This document shows positions 1-9,272 of a stretch of 49,126 bases of DNA, piece after piece. Every line of letters begins with the position of its first letter. The first letter of the stretch is position 1. Made by a program: the position numbers and the translations under genes. Source of the DNA: Deinococcus aerolatus (GTDB lineage Bacteria > Deinococcota > Deinococci > Deinococcales > Deinococcaceae); the NCBI RefSeq assembly GCF_014647055.1, contig NZ_BMOL01000021.1:1-49126 (forward strand). The letters run 5' to 3'. A model generated the notes under the pieces. The model was not told where the DNA came from and ran no database searches. It was given only the letters and a program-made list of their open reading frames with translations.

Positions 1-216
1 ATCTTTCAGACTCGCCAACCCACCTGCGTGGTAGGCGTCGATGATTTTGTCCGCGCCCTGGTAGGAGTAGCGGGTGAGCGTTAAGGCCTCCTGGTTGCCC
101 TTCCCCTCAGCCAGAAACGCGAGCAGCTGACTCCGGCGTCTCTCGACGGCGCAGGTACTGCGGCGGTAGATGCCCCAGAAGTCCTCGGCAGTGTGCTCAA
201 AATTAACAGTTCTGAT
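1..216 (-). mobile_element. IS630-type transposase, N-terminal part (runs off left edge)
   Basis: Read on the minus strand, the frame ending at base 1 encodes a helix-turn-helix resembling the N-terminus of IS630-family transposases: HTAEDFWGIYRRS, then AVERRRSQLLAFLAEGKG, then a YSYQGADKII recognition segment and AYHAGGLASLKD. The DDE catalytic domain would lie beyond the left edge. No ATG opens this frame near the domain; an in-frame GTG at 265-267 is the nearest canonical start, so the 5' limit is uncertain and the copy may be decayed. No terminal inverted repeat could be fixed with confidence. Family call from motif recognition. Confidence 0.7.
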
Positions 217-380
217 CCCCTGAGTATACCTGTTTAAACGGAATCCGTATGAAGTTCGGAGGGCCACAGGGGTGGGAGGCGGCTGATCGGGCTGGCCTCC
301 CACTTTTCTGTGCCGGGTCTGGATTCCAGGTGGTCTGGATGCTGCGTGTGCGGAACCGGCTTTCCTCTATCCTGCCCTCC

Positions 381-896
381 ATGACTTCCCTGCGGCTGCC
401 TGAGCGCGTGGCCCGCAAAGCGCGGGGCTACGCGGCCAAGGTGCGGCGGCTGGTGCGCAGTGTCCGGGCCAGCGACGCGCACCCGGACGACGCGTGGGCG
501 GCGGCGCTGCTCACGCCGGGCGAGGCGCGGGTGTACCGGGGCATGGACCCGCGGGACCGTGAACACGCCTGCCGCGTGACGCTGCATCTGCTGCGCGAGC
601 ATCCGGGGGCAGACCCGCAGCTGGTGGCCGCCGCCCTGCTGCACGACTGCGGCAAGAGCGTGCGCCCGTACCGCGTGGCTGAGCGCGTGCTGGTGGGGCT
701 GGTGCCCACGCGGCTGGCGCGGCTGCTGCCACCGTTAGGGGCGCTGGGCATCCGGGCGCGGCACCCGGAACTGGGTGCGGCCCTGCTGGTGAACGCCGGG
801 GCCAGGGCGCGCGTGGCCGATCTGGTGGCCCTCCACCACCGCCCTGCTGCTGACCCGGACGCTGCGCTGCTGCACCACTACGACGATCAGGAGTGA
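381..896 (+). CDS. HD-domain phosphohydrolase-like protein
   Basis: 171 residues. An HD-type metal site is visible in order: REHACRV (His), LLHDCGKS (His-Asp), IRARHPELG and LVALHHRP (further His), HYDD near the C-terminus. HD proteins are metal-dependent phosphohydrolases, often acting on nucleotides; the substrate here is unknown. A longer frame opens at 249, but ATG 381 follows TATCCT at 368-373 by seven bases, the leaderless spacing repeated across this window, and the family-like sequence begins there. It stands alone, divergent from the transposase fragment and convergent with the lipoprotein gene. Confidence 0.75.
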   Translation: MTSLRLPERVARKARGYAAKVRRLVRSVRASDAHPDDAWAAALLTPGEARVYRGMDPRDREHACRVTLHLLREHPGADPQLVAAALLHDCGKSVRPYRVAERVLVGLVPTRLARLLPPLGALGIRARHPELGAALLVNAGARARVADLVALHHRPAADPDAALLHHYDDQE

Positions 897-975
897 TCTG
901 GCCTGCGCCATCCGCATGAATCCCACCGCGCGTTCGGGACTGGTCTGACCGCAATGCGGTTTCACGCGGCGCGGT

Positions 976-1482
976 CTAGCGGATCAGCGCCCCAACCGCA
1001 ATGCGCTGATCCCGGACGTCGCGCAGCCAGAAGATCTGGCCGCTGGCGTCGCGCAGCTGCGCAATCACACGCACGTCCTCGCCCGCCGTGAAGCCGTCCG
1101 CCTCCCCGCTGCCCCACGCGCACACGCGCTCGCGGCAGGTGGAGGCCTGCGTGACGTCGTTCAGCCGCGGCGACTGCCACAGGCCCGAACCCGTCACCAC
1201 GTAGAGGCCCGTGACCTTCAGGGGGCGCGGCGTGGCCAGGGGACGGCCCACGGGGCGCGCAGCAGAGGGGTTGGCCCTGACCCTCACGCGCACGATAAAG
1301 CGCTGGGTGTCCTGCCGCAGTTGCGGGGTCGCCGTGAGTCTCATCACCTGCCCGTCCAGATTCAGGGTGGTGGGCGCGCCCAGCAGGTCGCCGGCCAGAG
1401 GCGCGGGCGGCAGCGAACTGCAGCCCGACAGGCCCAGACTGCCCAGCACCACACCGGTCCAGAGCATTGCGCGGCCTCTCAT
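976..1482 (-). CDS. Small putative lipoprotein
   Basis: 168 residues. The N-terminus is MRGRAMLWTGVVLGSLGLSGCSS: two arginines, a hydrophobic stretch and the lipobox LSGC, so the mature protein should start at a lipidated Cys20. The rest is polar with no recognised domain; two cysteines (TCRERVC, around residues 115-120) could form a disulfide. ATG 1482 lies six bases after TAAGAT (1489-1494, minus strand), a leaderless-type promoter. It follows the large secreted protein gene on the same strand with an 85 bp gap that includes this promoter. Function unknown. Confidence 0.7.
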   Translation of the reverse strand: MRGRAMLWTGVVLGSLGLSGCSSLPPAPLAGDLLGAPTTLNLDGQVMRLTATPQLRQDTQRFIVRVRVRANPSAARPVGRPLATPRPLKVTGLYVVTGSGLWQSPRLNDVTQASTCRERVCAWGSGEADGFTAGEDVRVIAQLRDASGQIFWLRDVRDQRIAVGALIR

Positions 1483-1567
1483 GCCGCCATCTTAACCGGA
1501 GCCCAGGCTGCCTGCCGGGAGAAAAGCCTCACGTCCGGCAGGGGAGGCAGTTCCTGGCCGTCCAGCT

Positions 1568-3550
1568 CTACCAGCCCAGGTCCGGCGCCGTCACGACCCG
1601 GTCGGCGGGAAGGTCGCTGAACAGCGTGTAGGTGAGCGTGTAGGTGCCTGGAATCACGCGGCTCAGCAGAATGGCGTTGCCGTCCACGCGTGGCTGGACG
1701 TTCGCCAGGCTCGGCCCCTGGAACTGCAGCGGGCCGCGCACGACGGGGGTGCTGCCACCCGTGGGCAGCGGGTCGATCAGGCGGACGTTTTCCAGGGTGC
1801 TGTCCACCGTGAAGACCAGCCGGACCTGGTAGTTCTGCACGCCGCCCTCCACGCTCTTGTTCAGGCTGGCCCGCGCACCGCCCTGCACGCTGCGGGTCAC
1901 ATTGGCGCCGCCGGGATTCTGGACCCTGGCCGCCCCGGTGGTCCGCAGGCCGATCGGGCTCAGCACCGCCTCAGCGGTGTCGCTGCGGCACACGCGCACC
2001 GGCACCTTCAGCCGTAGCGGCTGGCCCCCGCTGAACTCGCCCGACGTTTCCAGCGGGTAGTCACTGGTCCAGCCGGTGGGCAGGTTCAGGGCCAGCCGGC
2101 CCGGCAGGCGGTACGGAAAGTCGGTGCGGGCGCTGGCGGTCAGCTGGGTCACGTCGCAGGCGTTCAGGATGTCGGGGGCGGTGATCAGGGTGACGTCGGT
2201 CAGCACCCGGTACTCGATGGTCACCTTGCCGGCCGTGCCGTCTGCAACCCGGCCCGGCAGCGGCGGCGTGAAGGTGGCGCCGGGAATGGGGGTGGGCTTG
2301 ACCGGGTAGTCGCCGGGCAGCAGCGGCACGCTGGCGGGCGTGTTCAGGGTGCGTCCGGCAACCTCGAAGGGCACGCCGGTCAGCGGAATACGCTGGTCAC
2401 CGTAGAGCGCCACGGCGTCGACCGTTAGCTGGCCCTCCGGGGCGCGGGCCACGAAGCGGACCTTGGTAAAGCCCGGCTGGTAGCGCACCTCGCTGGGCGA
2501 GACGATGTTGCCGGTGCCCTGCACGATGGTCGAGCTGAGCGGGACGTAGCCGGGCGGCAGCTGCGGGCGCACGGCGCTGGTGCCGACCAGCGTATAGGAC
2601 GCGCCGGGAATCGGGCGGCCTTGCGGGTCCACCACATCGACAAGCAGCTGATTGTCGATCTTGGCCCCGGCCGGCGGATTGAAGCCGCCGACCCGCGCCG
2701 TGACCGGCTGATCGCCCAGCCGGAACGAGTAGCGCACCGCGTTGCTGTACTGCCGTGTGGTGGGCAGCACCCGGATGAAGATCTGCCACTCGCCCACCAT
2801 TTCCGGCGTGATGGTAAAGCGGTCCACGGCGGTCTTGCCGTTGTCGCTGGGCGTCAGGTTCGCGCGTTTGTCGCCCGGCTGCAGCACGAAGGTCTCGGCC
2901 TCCTGGGAACCGTCGATGTCGTAGTTCAGCACGCTGACCGTCTTGCCCACCCAGTCGGGGGTGACGTTCAGGCGGGCGGCCAGCAGCGGCTCGGGCGTGT
3001 TGCTGCGGGCGTTGACGGTAAAGTCGCTGGTTTCCAGCGCGAACGGCGAGGCCACCCGCAGCGCGTAGGCGTTCTTGCCGTCGCCCCGGCTGTTGACCCG
3101 CAGCGTGTACGTTCCGGCGCTGAGGCCGCCTGCAAACAGGCTGTCCCAGGTGTGTTCGCGGTTCTGCCCGTAGCGCCGCTCGGCCACCGTGCCGTCAGGG
3201 CCGACCAGGGTGAAGGTGGTGTCGAAGGCCTCATTTTTCTTGTACAGCTCGTCGCCGAAGTAGCCGGCCGCGCGCCGCCCATCCACGTAATCGGCCAGAT
3301 TGAAGGTGGGCGAGTAGATTTCCAGCCCCAGCGGTTTCCCGGCGTCCTGCGGCGACACGCGTACGGTGTAGCTCTCCACGTCCTGAATCCACTTTTCACC
3401 CACCGAGACCAGCGGCAGCAGGCCCCCCACCGCGCTGCCCCCCTCCCCGGTCTGGGCCACGGCGACGGGCGAGAGCAGCAGGGCGGTGAGCACACCCAGG
3501 GCGGCAGACAGACGTGGGGCGGGACGGCGGCGGGAAAAGACGTTGGGCAT
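1568..3550 (-). CDS. Large secreted protein of unknown function
   Basis: About 660 residues. The N-terminus has basic residues (SRRRPAPR), a hydrophobic stretch and an AVAQ cleavage-like site, a Sec signal peptide. The rest is rich in beta-type, Thr/Val/Gly sequence with no catalytic motif, suggesting several immunoglobulin-like domains; the end ([20 protein letters not shown]) resembles DUF11-type adhesion/envelope repeats. ATG 3550 was preferred over a start 14 codons upstream because the signal peptide then begins properly. The start region is divergent from alr, with only 65 bp between. Probably an envelope or surface protein; the role is inference. Confidence 0.7.
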   Translation of the reverse strand: MPNVFSRRRPAPRLSAALGVLTALLLSPVAVAQTGEGGSAVGGLLPLVSVGEKWIQDVESYTVRVSPQDAGKPLGLEIYSPTFNLADYVDGRRAAGYFGDELYKKNEAFDTTFTLVGPDGTVAERRYGQNREHTWDSLFAGGLSAGTYTLRVNSRGDGKNAYALRVASPFALETSDFTVNARSNTPEPLLAARLNVTPDWVGKTVSVLNYDIDGSQEAETFVLQPGDKRANLTPSDNGKTAVDRFTITPEMVGEWQIFIRVLPTTRQYSNAVRYSFRLGDQPVTARVGGFNPPAGAKIDNQLLVDVVDPQGRPIPGASYTLVGTSAVRPQLPPGYVPLSSTIVQGTGNIVSPSEVRYQPGFTKVRFVARAPEGQLTVDAVALYGDQRIPLTGVPFEVAGRTLNTPASVPLLPGDYPVKPTPIPGATFTPPLPGRVADGTAGKVTIEYRVLTDVTLITAPDILNACDVTQLTASARTDFPYRLPGRLALNLPTGWTSDYPLETSGEFSGGQPLRLKVPVRVCRSDTAEAVLSPIGLRTTGAARVQNPGGANVTRSVQGGARASLNKSVEGGVQNYQVRLVFTVDSTLENVRLIDPLPTGGSTPVVRGPLQFQGPSLANVQPRVDGNAILLSRVIPGTYTLTYTLFSDLPADRVVTAPDLGW

Positions 3551-3615
3551 GACTGTGAAAAGGATACACGCCCCCCTCCCGCCGCCGCCCACCCCGCGCT
3601 ACCATCGGCGCTGAC

Positions 3616-4677
<1,062 letters not shown>

Positions 4678-4683
4678 GGATGC

Positions 4684-4728
4684 GGGCACTGGGGATCTGG
4701 GCACTGGGGATCTGGGCACTGGGGACGC
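4684..4728 (+). repeat. Three tandem 15-bp direct repeats between alr and prmC
   Basis: The unit GGGCACTGGGGATCT occurs at 4684-4698 and 4699-4713, and a third copy at 4714-4728 differs only in the last three bases. The array fills most of the gap between the alr stop and the prmC start. Confidence 0.9.
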
Positions 4729-4735
4729 AGGCAGG

Positions 4736-5581
4736 GTGAATCTGCGCGGTCACCTTGCCGCCGCCGTTCAGACCCTGCGTGCGGCGGGCGTGCCCTCGCC
4801 GGACGTGGACGCACGGGCGCTGATCCTGCACGCGCTGGACCTCCCGCCCACCGCATTCCTGCTGCGCGGCCAGGAAGAGGTGGACGCAGCCGACGCGGCC
4901 CGGCTGCAAGGACTGGTCCGGCAGCGTGCGGCCCGCGTGCCGCTGCAACACCTGCTGGGCACGCTGGAGTGGGGCGGCGTGGGGCTGCGGGTGGACCGGC
5001 GGGCGCTGATTCCCAGGCCGGAAACCGAGTGGCTGCTTTCCCTGGCGCTGGCTGAGGTGAGGGCGGTGCGTGCGCCGCGTGTGGTGGACGTCGGGACCGG
5101 CACGGGGGCGCTGGCGCTGGGTTTCAGGCAGGCACGGCCGGACGCGGCGGTCCTGGGGGCAGACCTCAGTCCCGAGGCGCTGGACCTGGCGCGGGAGAAT
5201 GCGGCGCTGAACGGCCTGGAGGTGGCGTTCGTGGAAAGCGACCTGCTGGCCGCCCTGCCTGGCCCCTTCGACCTGATTCTGGCGAATCTGCCGTACCTGC
5301 CCGAGGGCGACCGCGCCCACGCTGACCCGGAGGTGCGTCACGACCCCGATCTGGCGCTGTACTCCGGCCCGGACGGCCTGACGCTGGCCCGCCGGCTGGT
5401 TCTGCAGGCGCGCGCTGCCCTCGCTGACGGCGGAGTGCTGTGGCTGGAACTGGACCCCCGCAACGCCCCCACCCTCGCCGCCGAGTTGTGTGCCCAGGGC
5501 TGGGAGGCCACCCTCCACCCGGACCTGACCGGCCGGGAACGCTTCGTGCGGGCCGCGCCCATGGCCCTCACCCAGGGATGA
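4736..5581 (+). CDS. prmC: Release-factor glutamine N5-methyltransferase PrmC
   Basis: 281 residues. It methylates the glutamine of the GGQ motif in peptide-chain release factors using S-adenosylmethionine. An N-terminal helical domain (residues 1-75) is followed by [21 protein letters not shown], the SAM-binding [13 protein letters not shown] and a catalytic NLPY, a variant of the family NPPY. The start is GTG 4736, immediately after the 15-bp repeats; no strong Shine-Dalgarno is visible, so translation may depend on alr transcription. The neighbour 15 bp downstream is the VC0807-like membrane gene. Confidence 0.92.
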   Translation: MNLRGHLAAAVQTLRAAGVPSPDVDARALILHALDLPPTAFLLRGQEEVDAADAARLQGLVRQRAARVPLQHLLGTLEWGGVGLRVDRRALIPRPETEWLLSLALAEVRAVRAPRVVDVGTGTGALALGFRQARPDAAVLGADLSPEALDLARENAALNGLEVAFVESDLLAALPGPFDLILANLPYLPEGDRAHADPEVRHDPDLALYSGPDGLTLARRLVLQARAALADGGVLWLELDPRNAPTLAAELCAQGWEATLHPDLTGRERFVRAAPMALTQG

Positions 5582-5596
5582 GAGAATGCGCGCCGT

Positions 5597-6427
5597 ATGA
5601 GCGACCCGGCCTCCGAATTCAACCCTACCGCCACGCCCCCCAAGAAAGCCCGCGCCCGCGTGCCCAAGACCGTCTGGGATCTGGTCTTCACGCTGCTGAT
5701 TCCCATCATGATTCTCAGTCCCAATGTCCTGGGCAGCGGGATCAGCGTTGCCGAGCAGGTGTTTGGGGGCGGCACGGCCGGCAACGTGCGCGCCTACCTG
5801 CTGGCCGCCCTGATTCCGGTGGTCTACGTCCTGTGGGACCTGGGCGTCAACCGCAACGTCAGCCCGGTGGCCCTGATCGGCGGGGCGGGCGCGATCTTTT
5901 CCGGCGCGCTGGCCTTCTGGTACGTGGACGGTTTCTGGTACGCCATCAAGGACAGCGCGCGGTCCTACCTGACCGGCATCCTGTTCCTGATCAGCGCGGC
6001 GACGTCTGTGCCGCTGTTCCGCGTGTTTCTGGACGCCGCCAGCATTGGCGAGAAGCCCGAGGACCGCGCCGCCACGCAGCAGGCCATGCGGGACCCTGCG
6101 GTTCACCGGGGGCTGGTGCTGGGCACCGTGGTGTTCTCGGTGGTGGACCTGATTGGCGGCGTGGTCAACAGCATCGTCAACTACGCCCGCGTGACCGCCA
6201 AATTCGGCACCGACGACTTCAATGCCCAGATCGCGGCCGTCAACGCCGTGATGCGGGTGCCGGGACTGGTCATCAGTCTGGTCGGGGTGTTTGCCGCCAT
6301 CTGGTTTGTGCAGCGGGCCGTCAAGGTCCGCTTCGGGCCGGAGGCCAGCCTGCTGGAGCCTGCCAAGCTGGCCGCCGCCATGCGCGAGCGCGGCGAGATG
6401 CCGGCGGAGGTCGGCGACCCCGCCTGA
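5597..6427 (+). CDS. VC0807-like multi-pass membrane protein
   Basis: 276 residues. After a basic, proline-rich N-terminus there are about six hydrophobic segments (near residues 25-48, 68-85, 95-112, 125-143, 175-195, 222-245). The pattern, with VWDLVFTLLIPI at the start and short charged loops, resembles the VC0807 family, whose molecular function is not known. The start is 15 bp after prmC stops, so the two are probably cotranscribed. A strong hairpin follows at 6445-6482. Confidence 0.65.
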   Translation: MSDPASEFNPTATPPKKARARVPKTVWDLVFTLLIPIMILSPNVLGSGISVAEQVFGGGTAGNVRAYLLAALIPVVYVLWDLGVNRNVSPVALIGGAGAIFSGALAFWYVDGFWYAIKDSARSYLTGILFLISAATSVPLFRVFLDAASIGEKPEDRAATQQAMRDPAVHRGLVLGTVVFSVVDLIGGVVNSIVNYARVTAKFGTDDFNAQIAAVNAVMRVPGLVISLVGVFAAIWFVQRAVKVRFGPEASLLEPAKLAAAMRERGEMPAEVGDPA

Positions 6428-6444
6428 CCACGGCTTCGCATTTT

Positions 6445-6482
6445 GCGGGTGCGTCAGCCGGGGTCAGGGCTGACGCACCCGC
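6445..6482. terminator. Bidirectional hairpin between VC0807-like gene and coaD
   Basis: Perfect 14-bp stem: GCGGGTGCGTCAGC at 6445-6458 and its complement at 6469-6482, with a 10-base loop. It lies between convergent genes. The upstream TTTT (6441-6444) would be an A-run on one side and a U-run for the minus-strand transcript. Confidence 0.8.
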
Positions 6483-6506
6483 CCGTTATTTACGGCCCTG
6501 CATGGC

Positions 6507-7067
6507 TCACGGCTCTGCCGCGCTTTCCTGCGCGCCTGTCCGGGTATCTGGCCGGGCAGAGGCGGCCGCGTTCTCCCGTTCCTCATACACGTCCGCGTAT
6601 TTCAGGCGCAGGGCCTCGGCGCTGGCGCGCGGCACCATCTCGCGGATGTCGCCGCCGTAGCTGGCGATCTCGCGGACCATGCTGCTGGACACGAAGCTCC
6701 AGCGGGTGGCCGCCATGATGAACACGGTCTCCACCTCGCCGATCTGGCGGTTCAGGTGCGCGATCTGCAACTCGTACTCGTAGTCGCTGACCGCCCGCAG
6801 CCCGCGCAGGATGATTCCCTTGTGCTCCTGCGCCATGTAGTCCACCAGCAGCCCGCCGAAGGAATCCACACCGACGTTTTCCAGATGCCCGGTGGCCGCT
6901 CGCAGGATGTCCAGCCGCTCGTCGAGCGTGAACAGGTGCCTTCCCTGCTTGCGGGCGTTGTGCATGACCGTCACGGTGACCGTGTCAAAGATGCGGCTGG
7001 CGCGGGTCAGCACGTCCATGTGCCCGCTGGTGATGGGGTCAAACGATCCGGGAAAAACGGCTTTCAT
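6507..7067 (-). CDS. coaD: Phosphopantetheine adenylyltransferase
   Basis: 186 residues. It transfers AMP from ATP to 4'-phosphopantetheine, the penultimate step of coenzyme A synthesis. Motifs: [16 protein letters not shown] with the T/HxGH nucleotide site, [13 protein letters not shown] in the middle, and [17 protein letters not shown] matching the family ISSTxVRE segment. The last 25 residues are a low-complexity extension beyond the usual ~160. Its ATG overlaps the rsmD stop by four bases (ATGA), a translationally coupled pair seen in many bacteria. Confidence 0.95.
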   Translation of the reverse strand: MKAVFPGSFDPITSGHMDVLTRASRIFDTVTVTVMHNARKQGRHLFTLDERLDILRAATGHLENVGVDSFGGLLVDYMAQEHKGIILRGLRAVSDYEYELQIAHLNRQIGEVETVFIMAATRWSFVSSSMVREIASYGGDIREMVPRASAEALRLKYADVYEERENAAASARPDTRTGAQESAAEP

Positions 7068-7612
7068 TCGCCTTCCACCCTATCCGCCGCCGCGGCCCGC
7101 TGGTAGAGGGTCAGGCTGTTGCTGCCGTACTCACGGACCTCGCATGCGAAGCCGGGATGCTCCGGCAGGGCCAGCCGGTCCGGGTGCTGGCAGACCAGCA
7201 GACCGCCCGTTGCCACAATCTGGCTGGCCAGCAGCTGCGCGGTCAGTGCGGGAATATCGGCCTGGTACGGCGGGTCGCTGAACACGATGTCGAAGGTGCC
7301 CAGCCGGGGCAGCAGCTTCTGGGACTCGCCGCGCACGATCCGCACCCGCAGTTCCAGGGCGCGGGCATTTGCTTCCAGGGCCTTGACGGCGCGCGTGTCC
7401 TGCTCGATCAGCGTGACCGCGTAACCCCGGCTGGCCGCCTCCAGCCCGATGGCCCCGCTGCCGCCGTGCAGGTCGATGAAGGTGCCGGTGGGGGCGCGGG
7501 CCGCCAGCAGGTCAAACAGACTCTTGCGAACGCGTGCGCCGCTGGGCCGGGCGCTGTCCGGCACCTTCAGGCTGCGGCCCCGGGCGCTGCCGCCCAGAAT
7601 CCGCAGGCTCAT
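7064..7612 (-). CDS. rsmD: 16S rRNA (guanine966-N2)-methyltransferase RsmD
   Basis: 182 residues. It methylates G966 of 16S rRNA in the 30S subunit. It shows the family start [16 protein letters not shown], the SAM site [19 protein letters not shown], and the catalytic SDPPYQ motif. No leaderless -10 box lies before the ATG; with the upstream 7668-7943 gene only 55 bp away on the same strand, transcription probably comes from the promoter at 7952-7957. The overlapping stop/start with coaD couples the two. Confidence 0.93.
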   Translation of the reverse strand: MSLRILGGSARGRSLKVPDSARPSGARVRKSLFDLLAARAPTGTFIDLHGGSGAIGLEAASRGYAVTLIEQDTRAVKALEANARALELRVRIVRGESQKLLPRLGTFDIVFSDPPYQADIPALTAQLLASQIVATGGLLVCQHPDRLALPEHPGFACEVREYGSNSLTLYQRAAAADRVEGE

Positions 7613-7667
7613 GCCCGCCCCCCGCTGGCTGGTGTGCTGGATGGACAGGGCAGAGACGGGAGCGGGG

Positions 7668-7943
7668 TCACTGTTCGGGATCCGTCAGGGCCTCGTACGC
7701 CCCAAAGCCGCCCAGGGCCCCGGCCTCCAGCAGCCAGTCGTCCTCCTGCCGGCGCGCCTGCCCGGACTGCACCAGCCGGTTGAGTTCGGCGTCCACACGC
7801 TGCGAGACGCGGCGCAGGGGCATCTCGTCCGCGTTCTCCACGCCGCGCCAGGTCAGGAAGCTCCGGTGAAAGTCGGGCAGGGCGTCCAGACCGACGCGGG
7901 TTTCCAGGACACGCCAGGACAGCAGGGGGGCATCAGCAGTCAT
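7668..7943 (-). CDS. Hypothetical 91-residue protein upstream of rsmD
   Basis: 91 residues, rich in charged residues, with no membrane segment or recognised domain; a small globular protein is likely (LSWRVLETRVGLDALPDFHRS, then a helical section VSQRVDAELNRLVQSGQARR that resembles a winged-helix fragment). The frame stays open far upstream, but ATG 7943 lies eight bases after TAGAAC (7952-7957, minus strand), matching the window-wide leaderless pattern, and the upstream extension is antisense to other genes. First gene of a likely operon with rsmD and coaD. Confidence 0.6.
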   Translation of the reverse strand: MTADAPLLSWRVLETRVGLDALPDFHRSFLTWRGVENADEMPLRRVSQRVDAELNRLVQSGQARRQEDDWLLEAGALGGFGAYEALTDPEQ

Positions 7944-7951
7944 CGTGCCCC

Positions 7952-7982
7952 GTTCTACCCTGCCTGGCCCGGCGGGTACAAT
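7952..7982. promoter_or_regulatory. Divergent leaderless promoter pair
   Basis: Minus-strand -10 TAGAAC at 7952-7957 serves ATG 7943, and plus-strand -10 TACAAT at 7977-7982 serves ATG 7989. The two starts are 45 bp apart, so both transcripts probably begin at or next to the start codon. Inferred from spacing. Confidence 0.55.
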
Positions 7983-7988
7983 GGCCCC

Positions 7989-8255
7989 ATGAGCGATTCG
8001 CTGCCGCCCGACCCCAGCGCCGCGGCCGAGGCCGAGGTGGTCCGAAGCGTGCTGCCGCAGGAGCTGGAGGCGCTGGGCGGGCAGCTGGTGTGGCGGATCG
8101 GCAAGGACGAGGTCGGCGACGACGTGATCGTGCGGCTGGGCTACGCCTCGGCCACACCGCGTTTCGCGCACCTGCCCCGGCTGCGCAGTGCCAGTGACGC
8201 CGATCTGCTCTTGGCCCTGGAGGGCGGGCGCGTGGTGATCGAGTGGGTGGACTGA
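7989..8255 (+). CDS. Hypothetical 88-residue protein
   Basis: 88 residues. An acidic N-terminus (AAAEAEVVRSVLPQELEALG) is followed by alternating beta-like segments (QLVWRIGKDEVGDDVIVRLGY, then GGRVVIEWVD). No signal, membrane segment or known motif. The start is fixed by TACAAT at 7977-7982 with six bases to the ATG. The next gene, on the same strand, begins 37 bp after the stop, suggesting cotranscription. Probably lineage-specific; function unknown. Confidence 0.6.
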   Translation: MSDSLPPDPSAAAEAEVVRSVLPQELEALGGQLVWRIGKDEVGDDVIVRLGYASATPRFAHLPRLRSASDADLLLALEGGRVVIEWVD

Positions 8256-8292
8256 ACGCGCCCGGTGGCCCGGTGACCCCGCTGGTGGCCCG

Positions 8293-8796
8293 GTGATCAT
8301 CGAGGCCGGGCGGCACTTTACCCTGCAGGCCCCTGGCTCGGCCCAGGACACGCTGGCCTTCGTGCGTGATCCGATGCGCACGCTGTCGCGCCTGCACTTT
8401 CTGCGGGGGTTACGTGTGGACGGCGCCGGGGTGCGCGGCGAACTGCTGGTGCCGCTGCCGGTGCTGGGCGAGGCCGACCTGCCGTTCCTGTGCGTGCTGG
8501 CGCACACCCCCGACGGCGCGACGCTGACGCCGCAGCCCATCGCGGGTGAGCGGGCGTGGGTGGAGGTCACCGGGCAGGCCCAGGTGCTGGAGGGCGCGCA
8601 GGCGGCCGGCAGCGGCGAGACGGCAGTGGAAGTGGCCTTCAATTTTCTGTTCCGCGCCCACCTCGCCACCCCCGATGTTCAGGGCTGGGGCGGCGCGGCC
8701 TTTGAGAAGATGGTCCGCGCCGCCGCCGGGCGCACCCTGGACCGGGTCACGCGGGAGCTGCCCGAGGGCCTGCGCGAGGCGCTGGAGGCACGCTGA
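8293..8796 (+). CDS. Conserved deinococcal hypothetical, possibly DUF3809
   Basis: 167 residues starting with GTG 8293. It resembles a small uncharacterised deinococcal family (DUF3809 recalled from memory, not verified). The sequence reads as a beta-rich N-terminal half (FTLQAPGS, GELLVPLPVLGEADLPF, AWVEVTGQAQV) and a helical C-terminus (AFEKMVRAAAGRTLDRVTRELPEGLREALEAR), a shape seen in lipid- or ligand-binding START-like folds; that is inference. The gene follows the 88-residue ORF and ends before a terminator hairpin. Confidence 0.6.
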   Translation: MIIEAGRHFTLQAPGSAQDTLAFVRDPMRTLSRLHFLRGLRVDGAGVRGELLVPLPVLGEADLPFLCVLAHTPDGATLTPQPIAGERAWVEVTGQAQVLEGAQAAGSGETAVEVAFNFLFRAHLATPDVQGWGGAAFEKMVRAAAGRTLDRVTRELPEGLREALEAR

Positions 8797-8820
8797 GCCG
8801 AGCTGGCCCGCTCTCCAAAA

Positions 8821-8850
8821 AGGGAGGCCGGCCACGCGGCCCGCCTCCCT
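8821..8850. terminator. Terminator hairpin between convergent genes
   Basis: AGGGAGGC (8821-8828) pairs with GCCTCCCT (8843-8850); the interior GGCC/GGCC extends the stem. The region lies between the 8293 gene and rsfS, which converge. The minus-strand copy is followed by a T-rich stretch (complement of CCAAAA). Confidence 0.75.
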
Positions 8851-8879
8851 CTCTGGTTCCAAAATCTGTGAACCGCTGC

Positions 8880-9272
8880 TTACTCCTCGGGAAAGTCCAG
8901 CGTGCGGGCGTCGCTCCACAGTCCCTCGAGGTCGTAATACTCGCGGGCTTCCTTGGTCATGATGTGGACCACGATGTTGCCGAACGACAGCAGCAGCCAG
9001 CGCTCGCTGGGGCCTTCAACGCTGGGGCGCGGCAGGCCGGCCTCCATCGCCTTGATGCGGACGTTTTCCTGGATGGCGTTGAGCTGCAACCCGGCGGTGG
9101 CGGTGCAGATCAGGAAGTACTCCAGCGTGCTGCTGACGTCCGAGAGGTCCAGCACTCGCACGTCCTCGGCGCGGCGCTCGCGGGCGGCGTCCACGATGGC
9201 GCGCAACTGGCGCTGGTCCAGCTCGTGGGCAGAGGATTTGGAGGGGGCGTTCGGTTTGGTGTTCAGGGTCAT
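8880..9272 (-). CDS. rsfS: Ribosome silencing factor RsfS
   Basis: 130 residues. It binds ribosomal protein uL14 and blocks subunit joining when nutrients fall. Recognisable features are the VRVLDLSDVSSTLEYFLICTATAGLQLNAIQENV core and the ending SERWLLLSFGNIVVHIMTKEAREYYDLEGLWSDA, both typical of the family. The stop of the LCP gene overlaps its ATG (ATGA, 9269-9272), so it is the last gene of yqeK-LCP-rsfS. Cotranscription with yqeK is a common bacterial arrangement. Confidence 0.95.
   Translation of the reverse strand: MTLNTKPNAPSKSSAHELDQRQLRAIVDAARERRAEDVRVLDLSDVSSTLEYFLICTATAGLQLNAIQENVRIKAMEAGLPRPSVEGPSERWLLLSFGNIVVHIMTKEAREYYDLEGLWSDARTLDFPEE

Noticed and set aside
241..253. Near-palindrome ACGGAATCCGT near the transposase as a terminal repeat
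   Set aside because: No matching partner end is in the window, so it cannot be assigned to the element.
948..961. Short hairpin ACCGCAATGCGGT as terminator
   Set aside because: Five base pairs with a three-base loop and no U-run; too weak to claim.
4684..4728. CRISPR-like array
   Set aside because: Only three abutting 15-bp units with no spacers; a simple tandem repeat. No CRISPR array or cas genes were found anywhere in the window.
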